Positions 16,547 to 24,810 of a stretch of 34,464 nucleotides of DNA are shown one piece after another. The DNA comes from Lachnospiraceae bacterium (lineage in GTDB: Bacteria > Bacillota > Clostridia > Lachnospirales > Lachnospiraceae), in assembly GCA_024681795.1 (NCBI GenBank), contig JAILAD010000061.1:1-34464 (forward strand), given 5' to 3'. Under the pieces are notes generated by a model that made no database searches, had not been told where the DNA came from, and was given only the letters and a program-made list of their open reading frames with translations. Position 1 is the first letter of the stretch. Every line of letters begins with the position of its first letter. The position numbers were made by a program, and so were the translations under genes.

Positions 16547-18187
16547 GTGGAAAATGAAAATGCTGTATTTAAGCATACGGGTATCTTTTTGAAAATGGGA
16601 ATTTCGGTCGATTTTTGGAAAAAAGCAGGAAAATATATAAAACCGCAGTACTATGCGGCTTTTTTTGGTGCGCTGGTATTCGGATTTATTGCGCATATGC
16701 CGGTTTTTACCCATAATTTTCCGGTTTACGATACTTTTTGGAATATATATTTCAACCAGGATATGATTACGTCAGGCAGGCAGTTTTTAACGTTTGCGGA
16801 CGGCGGAACGTCTTACTATAATCTTCCCTGGGTAAACGGAGTGGTTTCGCTTTTCTTTCTTGCCCTTACTTCGGTTCTTTTTACCGAAATTTTCGGAATC
16901 GGAAGCAAAACCGTGTCGTTTCTTACCGGTGCGGTAATTGCGGTATTTCCGGCGGTTACCGGAACGTTTGCTTTTATTTATACCGCGGACGGGTATATGC
17001 TTGCGTTTCTTATGACAACCGCGGCCGTTCTTCTGGCGGACCGGATAAAATTCGGTTTTATTCCGGCAGTCTTTTTGCTGGGCTTTTCGGTCGGGGTTTA
17101 TCAGGCCTATTTCCCGGTTGCAATTCTTCTGATGATTTTTATTCTGATTCGGGAACTGATGAAACGCGAATTTGAATGGAAACGGTTTTTCCTGAAAAGT
17201 GCGGCATTTGCAGGAACGGTAATCGGCGGATATCTTTTTTATGTCCTGTCCCTGAAACTGATGCTTCTTATGTCCCATCGTACATTAAGCGGTTATCAGG
17301 GAACCGACAAAGTGGGCGGATTCCCTGCAGGCGGGCTGCTTACCGGATTTAAGGCCGCTTTTTCGGATTTTAAGGAATTTACTTTTTCGGGCGGAATTTT
17401 TACCGAAAATATCTGGATGAAGACCGCCTATGTGGTATTTGCGGCCGTTTCCCTGGGACTGTTTCTGTATATGTTCGTGAAAGAAGGGGTTTACAAAAAG
17501 CCGTTAAAAACAGTCGCAATGCTTTTTCTTGCGGCAACGGTGCCTTTTGCGGCATCCTTAATCTGCATCATGTCGCCGGACGTTCTGTTTCATATTCTGA
17601 TGCGTATGCCGTGGGTGGTTTTCTTTGTTTTCGGGCTTTCGCTTGCGGATATGTGCTTTGAGAAGAAGGAGACTCCGGAAGAAGATGCGGGAACAGCTTC
17701 GGGCAAAAGAAAGCCGGATTTGAAAAAAGCCGCCGGAATCACCGGAATTCTCACGTCCGGAATTTTGGTTTTTAATTTCGTAATCTCGGCAAATGTAGTA
17801 TACTTTAATCTGAATGAACGATATGAAAAGACATATGCGCTCTGCTTAAGGATTACGGACAGGCTTGAGCAGACCGAGGGATACCGGACCGGAGATCCGG
17901 TGGCAATCCTCGGGGGATTTCCGAATCAGGAAATATTTCCTTCCGCGGATATAACCGAAAAAGTTACACGGGGGTATCACGAAACCGGCGGTGACTACTG
18001 TATCGAATCTACCGAAAAGTACGCGGAATTTATGAAACATTACCTGAATGTGACCATTCTTCCTGCAGAGTTTGAAACACAGCTGGCACTTGCCGATACG
18101 GAGGAATTCCGGAATATGGATTATTTTCCGAAGGACGGAAGCATTGTGAAAATCCGTGGGGTGTGGGTTGTGAAGCTGAACGGATAA
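16547..18187 (+). CDS. GtrII-like membrane glucosyltransferase
   Basis: 546 residues from the GTG at 16547, with about ten or more membrane helices. The first loop contains FPVYDTFWNIYFNQD (58-72) with Asp62, then ITSGRQFLTF (74-83) and YNLPWVNGVVS (91-101), then FAYIYTADGYM-type helices (actual residues TFAFIYTADGYM). This is the pattern of the GtrII family (PF14264), which adds glucose to O-antigen from undecaprenyl-phosphate glucose. No GtrA/GtrB partner is in the window. Start is uncertain: GTG 16547 would be almost leaderless, and ATG 16595 has no clear ribosome-binding site. About 100 bases with short repeats follow before rmlD. Confidence 0.75.
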   Translation: MENENAVFKHTGIFLKMGISVDFWKKAGKYIKPQYYAAFFGALVFGFIAHMPVFTHNFPVYDTFWNIYFNQDMITSGRQFLTFADGGTSYYNLPWVNGVVSLFFLALTSVLFTEIFGIGSKTVSFLTGAVIAVFPAVTGTFAFIYTADGYMLAFLMTTAAVLLADRIKFGFIPAVFLLGFSVGVYQAYFPVAILLMIFILIRELMKREFEWKRFFLKSAAFAGTVIGGYLFYVLSLKLMLLMSHRTLSGYQGTDKVGGFPAGGLLTGFKAAFSDFKEFTFSGGIFTENIWMKTAYVVFAAVSLGLFLYMFVKEGVYKKPLKTVAMLFLAATVPFAASLICIMSPDVLFHILMRMPWVVFFVFGLSLADMCFEKKETPEEDAGTASGKRKPDLKKAAGITGILTSGILVFNFVISANVVYFNLNERYEKTYALCLRITDRLEQTEGYRTGDPVAILGGFPNQEIFPSADITEKVTRGYHETGGDYCIESTEKYAEFMKHYLNVTILPAEFETQLALADTEEFRNMDYFPKDGSIVKIRGVWVVKLNG

Positions 18188-18199
18188 AACTTCGTGAAA

Positions 18200-18238
18200 A
18201 AGAGTACAAAACAAGAGTACAAGAGTACAAAACAAGAG
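18200..18238 (+). repeat. Short tandem repeat between GtrII and rmlD genes
   Basis: An 18-base unit AAGAGTACAAAACAAGAG occurs at 18200-18217 and 18221-18238, separated by TAC. The 8-mer AAGAGTAC occurs three times (18200, 18213, 18221). It starts 12 bases after the GtrII stop and 57 bases before the rmlD start. The element is purine-rich and not a hairpin. Confidence 0.8.
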
Positions 18239-18294
18239 AATAGTTTAAACGGAAAAACAATAATATAACAATAAAAATGAACAGAGGAAGCAGA

Positions 18295-19239
18295 ATGAAA
18301 GTATTTGTAACGGGTGTCGCGGGACAACTCGGACATGATGTCATGAATGAACTGGCAGGTCGCGGAATAGAAGCCGTGGGAAGTGATATCGCGCCGGAAT
18401 ATGCCGGAATTGCGGACGGAAGCGCGGTTACGAAAATGCCGTATGTTTCGCTTGATATTACGGACCCTGATGCGGTAAATGCAGTAATGGAGGAAATCCG
18501 TCCGGATGCGGTGATTCACTGTGCGGCATGGACTGCGGTGGATGCCGCCGAAGACGAAGAAAACAGGGAAAAAGTTGAAAAAATCAATGTAAAAGGGACT
18601 TCGTACATTGCCGGGGCAGCGGCAAAAACTGACGCCAAAATGATGTATATCAGTACGGATTATGTATTTAACGGAGACGGAGAAAAGCCGTGGGAAGCGG
18701 ATTGTAAGGAGTTTGCACCTCTTAATGTATACGGGGATAGCAAATTCCGTGGAGAAACCGCCGTTGAAGCGGCCTGCAAAAAGTTTTTTATAGTGCGGAT
18801 CGCATGGGTTTTCGGTTTAAACGGCAAGAACTTTATCAAGACAATGTTGAATGTCGGCAAGACACATGATAAACTAAAGGTGGTATGCGATCAAATCGGT
18901 ACACCGACTTATACCTATGATTTGGCGAGACTTCTGGTGGACATGATTGTGACCGACAAATACGGATATTACCATGCAACCAATGAGGGCGGATATATCA
19001 GCTGGTATGATTTTGCAGTTGAAATATTCAGGCAGGCTGCCGAAAGGGGACATGCGGAATACGCTTCCGACAGGCTTTCGGTGGAGCCGGTTACGACGGC
19101 GGAATATGGTATTTCCAAGGCAAAGAGACCGTTTAATTCCAGGCTTGATAAATCCAAGCTTGTTTCTTGTGGTTTTAAGCCGCTGCCGACCTGGCAGGAT
19201 GCGCTGAAAAGATATTTGACGGAGATTGAGGGACAGTAG
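18295..19239 (+). CDS. rfbD: dTDP-4-dehydrorhamnose reductase (RmlD/RfbD family)
   Basis: Reduces dTDP-4-keto-L-rhamnose to dTDP-L-rhamnose. Extended SDR fold: GVAGQLG (7-13) for NAD(P), VIHCAAWTAVDAAE (73-86), STDYVFNGDG (120-129) and the catalytic Tyr146-xxx-Lys150 in NVYGDSKFRGE. These are typical RmlD phrases and the length (314) is slightly above the usual 280-300. ATG 18295 has AGAGGAAG upstream. rmlA, rmlB and rmlC are not in the window. It is followed with one base gap by the TPR-like gene. Confidence 0.88.
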   Translation: MKVFVTGVAGQLGHDVMNELAGRGIEAVGSDIAPEYAGIADGSAVTKMPYVSLDITDPDAVNAVMEEIRPDAVIHCAAWTAVDAAEDEENREKVEKINVKGTSYIAGAAAKTDAKMMYISTDYVFNGDGEKPWEADCKEFAPLNVYGDSKFRGETAVEAACKKFFIVRIAWVFGLNGKNFIKTMLNVGKTHDKLKVVCDQIGTPTYTYDLARLLVDMIVTDKYGYYHATNEGGYISWYDFAVEIFRQAAERGHAEYASDRLSVEPVTTAEYGISKAKRPFNSRLDKSKLVSCGFKPLPTWQDALKRYLTEIEGQ

Positions 19240-19240
19240 A

Positions 19241-20068
19241 ATGTGGGGTAAGTTCTCTAATACGCAAAAAGTCATAATGGCGGGGATTCTGATTCTTTTG
19301 ATTGTGGTTCTGATTCTCAGAATGAACGTGGCGAGGCTTCGCGGCCCGTACTGCCAGTTTGAAGATGCCATCAATGCAGGAGACACAAAAACGGCAATTC
19401 AGGCATATGCAAAGATGAACGGTTCGACGCAAAGAAAAGACCGTCAGAATGCAGAGAAAATAGCAGAAAAATATGCAAAAATCGAACTCGCCGGCTATCT
19501 TACCGGAGACAGTTCCTATGAAACCGTTTCCGCAACACTGAATGAATTAAAGACGAATGTCTTAAAGAACAGCAAAGAGATGGACGGCTATCTTGAGATG
19601 ATGGAGTACTGGAGAGAAGCGGAAGAGAATTACAGGCTCGGCAATGAAGCAAGGGAAGCGGGTCTTTATGAGGAAGCCGTAGTGTATTACGAGAAGATTC
19701 CGCGTGATTATGCCGATTATGACAATGCCCAGTTTGCGATTGATGAGTGCAAGGCACTAAAGGAAGCAAGAGCAAAGCAGGTAATCGAAGATGCGATGTC
19801 AATGATTGACATTAACGAGGATATTCATACTTACCTTGATGCGATTCATTTTCTTGATGATTATATTGCGGAACATCCGGAAGACAATTTTATTTCGGCC
19901 AGACGTGAGCAGTTTATTGATGAATATTACAATATCCAGCTGAAGAATATCGAAACGCTGCTTTCGATGGAAGAGGAGAAAGAGGCGCTGAAACTCGCGA
20001 AAGAACTGAAGAAACTGAATCCTGACCGTAAGGAAGCGCAGGAATATATCAAACAACTTCAGGAGTAG
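19241..20068 (+). CDS. Membrane-anchored TPR-like helical repeat protein
   Basis: 275 residues. A short basic N-terminus precedes one transmembrane helix (about 11-27), and the rest is helical. It reads as repeated TPR-like pairs: CQFEDAINAGDTKTAIQAYAKM, then NYRLGNEAREAGLYEEAVVYYEKI (clear TPR), then AIHFLDDYIAEHP, then MEEEKEALKLAKELKKLNPD near the C-terminus. The helix is flanked by positive charges on both sides, so orientation is unclear. It may be a scaffold. The gene is followed by the FHA gene after 14 bases, and the two probably act together. Confidence 0.75.
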   Translation: MWGKFSNTQKVIMAGILILLIVVLILRMNVARLRGPYCQFEDAINAGDTKTAIQAYAKMNGSTQRKDRQNAEKIAEKYAKIELAGYLTGDSSYETVSATLNELKTNVLKNSKEMDGYLEMMEYWREAEENYRLGNEAREAGLYEEAVVYYEKIPRDYADYDNAQFAIDECKALKEARAKQVIEDAMSMIDINEDIHTYLDAIHFLDDYIAEHPEDNFISARREQFIDEYYNIQLKNIETLLSMEEEKEALKLAKELKKLNPDRKEAQEYIKQLQE

Positions 20069-20082
20069 GGTTGGGGGTAAAA

Positions 20083-20649
20083 ATGGATAATCTTTTGATT
20101 TTAACAAATGCAGAAGCGGCGAATACCCTTGCACTGGTTGCCTGGGTGCTGACATTTTTTATTGCGTTGAACGCTGCAATTTTGGTTTATACAATTATTC
20201 GGAACGCAAGGACTGCAAAAAAACGAATGAATGATAATCCGTCTGCGGAGAATGAAAGCAACGTAAGCTTAACTTCCAGAGCGCCCAAGAAACCGGATAC
20301 CGGAAAGGGAACCGAAAGCACCGACGGTGACGACGACGGATTTCTTCCGGAGGGGACGTTCCAGATTTCCCTTACCGACCTTGCGAACCCTGAAAGAACC
20401 TTTTATGCGGAAGGAAAGTCTGCTTATCTTGTGGGAAGACGCCCGCAGATGGATCTTTGTATTCCGGATGACGGCTATGTATCCGGAACGCACTGTAAAT
20501 TTGAACTGGTGGAAGGAGATCTTTTCTTAACGGATCTTGAGTCTTCCAACGGAACAAAAGTAAACGGAGTGAAAATCACCGAAAAGACCAAAGTAACCGA
20601 AAAGGATGTGGTCCGGATCGGTAAAATGGAGTATCGGGTGAATTATTAA
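20083..20649 (+). CDS. Membrane-anchored FHA-domain protein
   Basis: 188 residues: a transmembrane helix (about 17-39), a basic stop-transfer sequence (RNARTAKKR), an acidic/Ser-rich linker (50-90) and a C-terminal forkhead-associated domain. FHA signature residues are GRR (118-120), SGTHC with Ser134 and His137, and SSNGTKVNG (154-162). FHA domains bind phosphothreonine peptides. By the positive-inside rule the domain is cytoplasmic, so it could read a PrkC-type kinase, though no kinase gene is in the window. Start ATG 20083 has GGGGG six bases before it. Confidence 0.9.
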   Translation: MDNLLILTNAEAANTLALVAWVLTFFIALNAAILVYTIIRNARTAKKRMNDNPSAENESNVSLTSRAPKKPDTGKGTESTDGDDDGFLPEGTFQISLTDLANPERTFYAEGKSAYLVGRRPQMDLCIPDDGYVSGTHCKFELVEGDLFLTDLESSNGTKVNGVKITEKTKVTEKDVVRIGKMEYRVNY

Positions 20650-20655
20650 ATCAAT

Positions 20656-21753
20656 ATGGCGGAAAAGAAAAAAAAGAAAAGAAAAAATCCTTTGACACCT
20701 GCCCTGGTGGTAATGGCATTCAGTTTATTCCTTACGGTTCTGATTTGTCTGGTACTGATTGTGGTAATCTTTACATCGGGGAAAGGTGGTCTTTCTTTGT
20801 TTGAACACGAAAGCAAATCGGAACCGGCATCGGAGGAGCCCGTTCCGGTCACTTATTCCCAGTCGGAAGTGGATGAGATGGTGGAGATCGCGAAAGCGGA
20901 AGGCGCATCCGAAAAGGAAAGCGAAATCAAAACCTTTATTCAGTCGGAGGCGGAGTCCAACAATCCTTCTTTTGCAACCGTTCTCCGGAAAATGTATCCG
21001 GAAAGCATTGTATATTCCGGCGACGGGAGATTTTATTTTGAACCGATTGACGATTCCATTCCCAAAAGCAAATATGCAAGGGAAAATTACGTGACGGAAG
21101 ACAACGGCTTCCGTTACTACGACGAAAACGGAGAACGGAAGAGCACTCTCTGCCTTGACGTTTCCGCACACCAGGGGTCCATCGACTGGCCGAAGGTTGC
21201 ATCTTCGGGTGTTACGGCGGTTATGATCCGTGCCGGTTACCGTGGTTACGGAAGCGGAAAAATGGTGGAGGACGAGAAGGTCCACGCCAATATTGCAGGT
21301 GCGAGAGCCAACAATATCGAGGCGGGAATCTACTTTTTTTCGCAGGCAATTAATGAGGCGGAAGTGGACGAAGAGGTTGAGGTACTGCTTGAAATTGCAA
21401 GAACCGACGGAGCAAACGGTCCGATTGCAATCGATGTGGAAAAACTGGATGCGGATACGGCCAGGGGAAATGCCTTATCGGCAGAGGAACGTACGCATCT
21501 TACAATCTATTTTTGTGAAAAAATAAAAGAGGCCGGCTACGAGCCGATGATTTACGGGAATGCTTATTCTCTCTTTCATATGCTGAATTACAACGAGATT
21601 AAGCAGTATAAAATCTGGTATGCATTTTATTCGGATTTTAACTACTTCCCATATAACTGCCATATGTGGCAGTACTCAAGTACCGGCTCGGTTCCGGGAA
21701 TCTCCGGAGACGTGGATTTAAACGTCAGGTATGTTCCTCCCGCTCAGGGATAG
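20656..21753 (+). CDS. Membrane-anchored GH25 muramidase
   Basis: 365 residues: a strongly basic cytoplasmic tip (MAEKKKKKRK), one transmembrane helix (about 14-40), a linker of about 120 residues outside the cell, and a C-terminal glycoside hydrolase family 25 domain (about 165-365). Active-site residues seen are LDVSAHQG with Asp168 and AIDVE with Asp260 and Glu262. The typical MWQYSSTG and DVDLNV close the domain. This is predicted to cut N-acetylmuramic acid beta-1,4 bonds in peptidoglycan while tethered to the membrane. The ribosome-binding site is poor and it starts 6 bases after the FHA stop, which suggests translational coupling. Confidence 0.9.
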   Translation: MAEKKKKKRKNPLTPALVVMAFSLFLTVLICLVLIVVIFTSGKGGLSLFEHESKSEPASEEPVPVTYSQSEVDEMVEIAKAEGASEKESEIKTFIQSEAESNNPSFATVLRKMYPESIVYSGDGRFYFEPIDDSIPKSKYARENYVTEDNGFRYYDENGERKSTLCLDVSAHQGSIDWPKVASSGVTAVMIRAGYRGYGSGKMVEDEKVHANIAGARANNIEAGIYFFSQAINEAEVDEEVEVLLEIARTDGANGPIAIDVEKLDADTARGNALSAEERTHLTIYFCEKIKEAGYEPMIYGNAYSLFHMLNYNEIKQYKIWYAFYSDFNYFPYNCHMWQYSSTGSVPGISGDVDLNVRYVPPAQG

Positions 21754-21768
21754 AATGTATGGATAATT

Positions 21769-21803
21769 CATCCGCCTTCTGCCGAAAAGCAGCCGGACGG
21801 ATG
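21769..21803 (+). other. Imperfect hairpin between GH25 and PAP2-like genes
   Basis: The 35 bases can fold with 12 pairs: CATCCG with CGGATG (6), CC with GG, and CTGC with GCAG around a six-base loop CGAAAA. No T-run follows on either strand, so it is not a standard intrinsic terminator. It may partly separate the GH25 and PAP2-like genes or stabilise an mRNA end. Confidence 0.45.
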
Positions 21804-21833
21804 TCAGGAATAAACAGATAAGAGGTTTTGAAA

Positions 21834-22307
21834 ATGCTGAATTTTTTGGTGAGCATGGTGCGGAACGAGGTACTGGTAAGCGCCATCTGCAGCTGGGTTC
21901 TTGCTCAGGTTGTGAAAACGATCATTCATTTATTTGCAACGAAGAAGTTTGTACCGGAGAGGTTAATCGGAAGCGGCGGTATGCCGTCCTGTCACTCGGC
22001 GGCAATGTGCGGACTTACGACATCCCTTCTGATTCATCCGGATTACGGCATTTCTTCTCCCGTTACCGCCATTGCATGCGTTATGTCCGTTGTGGTAATG
22101 TATGATGCCATGAGCGTCCGCAGAGTGACCGGTATGCAGTCCGCGGTCCTGAATCAGATGATGGAGGATTACCGGAAATCGGGAAAAGAGGAACTTGCAC
22201 AGGAAAAATTAAAGGAATTTATCGGACACAGTCCCATCCAGGTGCTGGTGGGAGCGCTTCTCGGAATTGCATTTGCGCTGTTCTACTGTCTGGTAGTGAT
22301 TCGCTAG
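21834..22307 (+). CDS. Divergent PAP2 family protein (DUF212, YuiD-like)
   Basis: 157 residues with about four membrane helices. The partial phosphatase motif GSGGMPSCHSA (46-56) corresponds to the PSGH motif of PAP2 lipid phosphatases, while the flanking motifs are degenerate, which is typical of the DUF212 group. DAMSVRRVTGMQSAVLN is also a family phrase. Substrate unknown; a role in polyprenyl phosphate recycling is possible but not shown. Start ATG 21834 is supported by AGAGG eight bases upstream. A TTG at 21828 would be too close to it. Confidence 0.85.
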   Translation: MLNFLVSMVRNEVLVSAICSWVLAQVVKTIIHLFATKKFVPERLIGSGGMPSCHSAAMCGLTTSLLIHPDYGISSPVTAIACVMSVVVMYDAMSVRRVTGMQSAVLNQMMEDYRKSGKEELAQEKLKEFIGHSPIQVLVGALLGIAFALFYCLVVIR

Positions 22308-22308
22308 G

Positions 22309-23922
22309 ATGAAAAAAGCCGGTTCTAAAAAAGAATTAAAAATTGCAGAGGGCATTTTGCTTGCTTTTACAATTTTAATGCCCTTGTTTCAAGCCGCCTT
22401 TATCGCGTTTTTCCGGGTACTGGTTACAAAATCGGACCCGTTCCCCGGAATTGTATGGAACGATGAGGCGGTTTATTTAAAGTTAATCGAAAACTACGCG
22501 AAATTCGTAAATCCCCTCGGGTACTGGGGATTTGACGGAAATCATGCCATTCTGGGGAACGGCCCTGCGTGGAGTCCGGCCATCATTCTGCCGTATGCCT
22601 TTCTGGCAAAAATCTTTCCGGTCGGGATGCATTTTGTTTTTTTCTGCAATCTCTTTTTTCTGATTTCGGCGAACGGAATCTTTTGTCTGTTTGCAAAGCC
22701 GAAGAGGGATGAGTGCATTAATTTAATCGGTTTCCAGGTTGTTTCCGTTCCGGTAATTCTGTATCTTTGTACAAATATGTCGGAACTTTTCCGGTACGGA
22801 ATCGCAATTGTTCTGGCCGGAATGCTGTATTATCTTTATAACGTAAGGGACCGGGAGAAGACCGAAGGGAGAGGGAAGGTTTGGAAAAACATTCTTTCTT
22901 ATGCCGTCATTCCGCTTTTTATTCTGTACAGTGTTCAGGTCTATACTTTTTTTGCGTTTGCGGTTCCGCTTTATGTATGTGCCCTTCTGAAAGAAAAAAA
23001 GGGATATGTCCGGTTCCTGGTTTCACTTCCGGTAACAGGAGTTGTGGCATTCGGCAGCTATTATTTCCTGCATCTGATTTCCAGCAATTACAATATCGGC
23101 AAATCGGAACTTCTGTTAAATGCCTTAAAGGGCGGTGATTTTCCGGGTGCGGTCAAGAATTTTCTTTTCATGATGAAAGAGGGGGCTTCCGGAATTTTTT
23201 ATTTGAAAAATTACGTCACATCCATGCCCCTTTACCCGTTCAGCGTAGTGCTGGCCCTTACCTTAACCGGAGTCGGAATCTTTCTTGCCGTATGGGGAAA
23301 AAACGTTCCGGAAAAAATCGGGGATCTTTATATCGGCAGAATGGTTGCGCATTCCGTTCCGCTTTTTTATCTGATGTACATGACGTTATATACGATTGTT
23401 CCGGATACCTTTTACAGGGGAACGCAGATTGTCATCCTGTTTTCGTTCTGGCTTCTTGCAATGTCAAAACGGGAATATCTTGTGAGATTTCTGCTCCTTT
23501 TCTCCATTCTCGGAATCTTTTTCGCCCGTCCCCAGTACCGGATTTTTGAGGAACATCATTATGAAACTTCACAGACGGAGGAAGAGTGGAGAGCTTTGAG
23601 AGATGACCTCGGAGAAGTGATGGAAGTCCGCCCGGACGGTTCATTATGGGAAAATACGGTTTTGATGTATACGATGGAACCGAAAGCCATTCTGGCAATT
23701 CCGACCGGATTTGCCGAAAATTTTGTTCTGACGGACGGCACCTTTACGACGGAACCGTCCTGGTTATTCTTCTCAAAGGCGGATCCGAACGGGTGCGATC
23801 CGGCGTGGGTTGTCCATTCACACGAGTCTGTTTTTGCTGACAATAAAGAGGAATTCGAAAAAAATTATATCGTGATTTACGAAAACGATGACTATATTTT
23901 GTATCGGAAAGGGAAGGAATGA
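22309..23922 (+). CDS. Unrecognised polytopic membrane protein, possible GT-C glycosyltransferase
   Basis: 537 residues. After a basic N-terminus and a first helix comes a loop with PGIVWNDEAVYLK (about 46-58), then GFDGNHAILGNGPAWSPAII (about 74-93), followed by about ten helices and a soluble C-terminal segment of roughly 120 residues. An acidic loop after the first helix resembles GT-C enzymes, but I cannot name a family. It starts 2 bases after the PAP2-like stop with only a weak ribosome-binding site, and overlaps the next glycosyltransferase by 4 bases (ATGA), so it belongs to the same transcript. Confidence 0.7.
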   Translation: MKKAGSKKELKIAEGILLAFTILMPLFQAAFIAFFRVLVTKSDPFPGIVWNDEAVYLKLIENYAKFVNPLGYWGFDGNHAILGNGPAWSPAIILPYAFLAKIFPVGMHFVFFCNLFFLISANGIFCLFAKPKRDECINLIGFQVVSVPVILYLCTNMSELFRYGIAIVLAGMLYYLYNVRDREKTEGRGKVWKNILSYAVIPLFILYSVQVYTFFAFAVPLYVCALLKEKKGYVRFLVSLPVTGVVAFGSYYFLHLISSNYNIGKSELLLNALKGGDFPGAVKNFLFMMKEGASGIFYLKNYVTSMPLYPFSVVLALTLTGVGIFLAVWGKNVPEKIGDLYIGRMVAHSVPLFYLMYMTLYTIVPDTFYRGTQIVILFSFWLLAMSKREYLVRFLLLFSILGIFFARPQYRIFEEHHYETSQTEEEWRALRDDLGEVMEVRPDGSLWENTVLMYTMEPKAILAIPTGFAENFVLTDGTFTTEPSWLFFSKADPNGCDPAWVVHSHESVFADNKEEFEKNYIVIYENDDYILYRKGKE

Positions 23923-24671
23923 GTGGGGTTAAAGTAAGCATTATCGTACCGGTTCATAATGCAAAAAATTACATCGCCGAAACCGTGAAGAGTGTCCTGT
24001 CCCAAACCGAAAACGACTGGGAACTGATTCTTGCGGAGAACGGTTCCGATGACGGAACGAAGGAGGAACTTGAGAAAATTTCCGGCTCCGACAAACGCAT
24101 TCGCGTACTGTATCTTACGACAAAAGGAGCGGCCAATGCCAGAAACGAGGGGTTAAAGGCAGCGAAGGGAAGATACATTGCGTTTCTTGATGCGGACGAT
24201 CTCTGGAAACCGGAAAAACTGGAGCATGAGATAAGCTTTATGACGCAAAAGAATGCCGCATTTGCCTTTACCGGATATGAATTCGGGGATGAAGACGCGA
24301 ATCCCACCGGAAAAATCGTCCGGGTTCCGGAAACCCTGAATCATAAGCAGGCCATGAAAAACACCACCATTTTTACGTCCACGGTCATTTTTGACACGAC
24401 GCTGATTGAAAAAGACAGGCTCTTTATGCCGGATATCAAGAGCGAGGATACGGCCCTTTGGTGGAGTGTTTTAAGGCAGGGGTATCTGGCATACGGGCTT
24501 GATGAAAACCTGGTTCTTTACAGACGTCCGGCGAAGTCCCTTTCCTCCAATAAAATCGAGGCATTGCGAAGGATCTGGTATTTGTATCGCAAATGGGAAA
24601 AACTGAATTTTATAAAAAGCGTCTGGTATTTTATTAACTGGGCGTTCAGGGCAGTCGGAAGAAGGATTTAG
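23919..24671 (+). CDS. Family 2 glycosyltransferase
   Basis: 250 residues with a GT-A fold: SIIVPVHNAKNYIAETVKSVLSQ (begins residue 7), AENGSDDGT (39-47), the metal-binding DADD (91-94) and SEDTALWWSVLRQG (catalytic Asp region). No membrane helix. It shares the layout of short GT2s of capsule clusters. It overlaps the previous gene by ATGA, and GGAAGG precedes the start. The last gene before the promoter at 24709. Confidence 0.88.
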   Translation: MSGVKVSIIVPVHNAKNYIAETVKSVLSQTENDWELILAENGSDDGTKEELEKISGSDKRIRVLYLTTKGAANARNEGLKAAKGRYIAFLDADDLWKPEKLEHEISFMTQKNAAFAFTGYEFGDEDANPTGKIVRVPETLNHKQAMKNTTIFTSTVIFDTTLIEKDRLFMPDIKSEDTALWWSVLRQGYLAYGLDENLVLYRRPAKSLSSNKIEALRRIWYLYRKWEKLNFIKSVWYFINWAFRAVGRRI

Positions 24672-24708
24672 AAAAAGTGAAAAAACGGGCGAAAAAGCCC
24701 TGAAATAT

Positions 24709-24737
24709 TTGAAAAATAGTCTCTCGTGTGGTAAAAT
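24709..24737 (+). promoter_or_regulatory. Promoter of the exopolysaccharide operon
   Basis: TTGAAA (24709-24714), 17 bases, TAAAAT (24732-24737), with TGG as an extended -10. The predicted start near 24744 leaves a leader of about 65 bases before the ATG at 24811. All following genes to the window end are on the same strand with short gaps or overlaps. Confidence 0.65.
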
Positions 24738-24810
24738 AAAATGAACTATGCTTTGCTTGAAAACAGGCATGGCACAGGGAATTATAAGAAAGTTCCGGGA
24801 GACTTTTTTT

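Noticed and set aside
24687..24700. GGGC-GAAAAA-GCCC as a terminator before the exopolysaccharide promoter
   Set aside because: Only four base pairs and the following sequence (TGAAATATTTG) is not a T-run.
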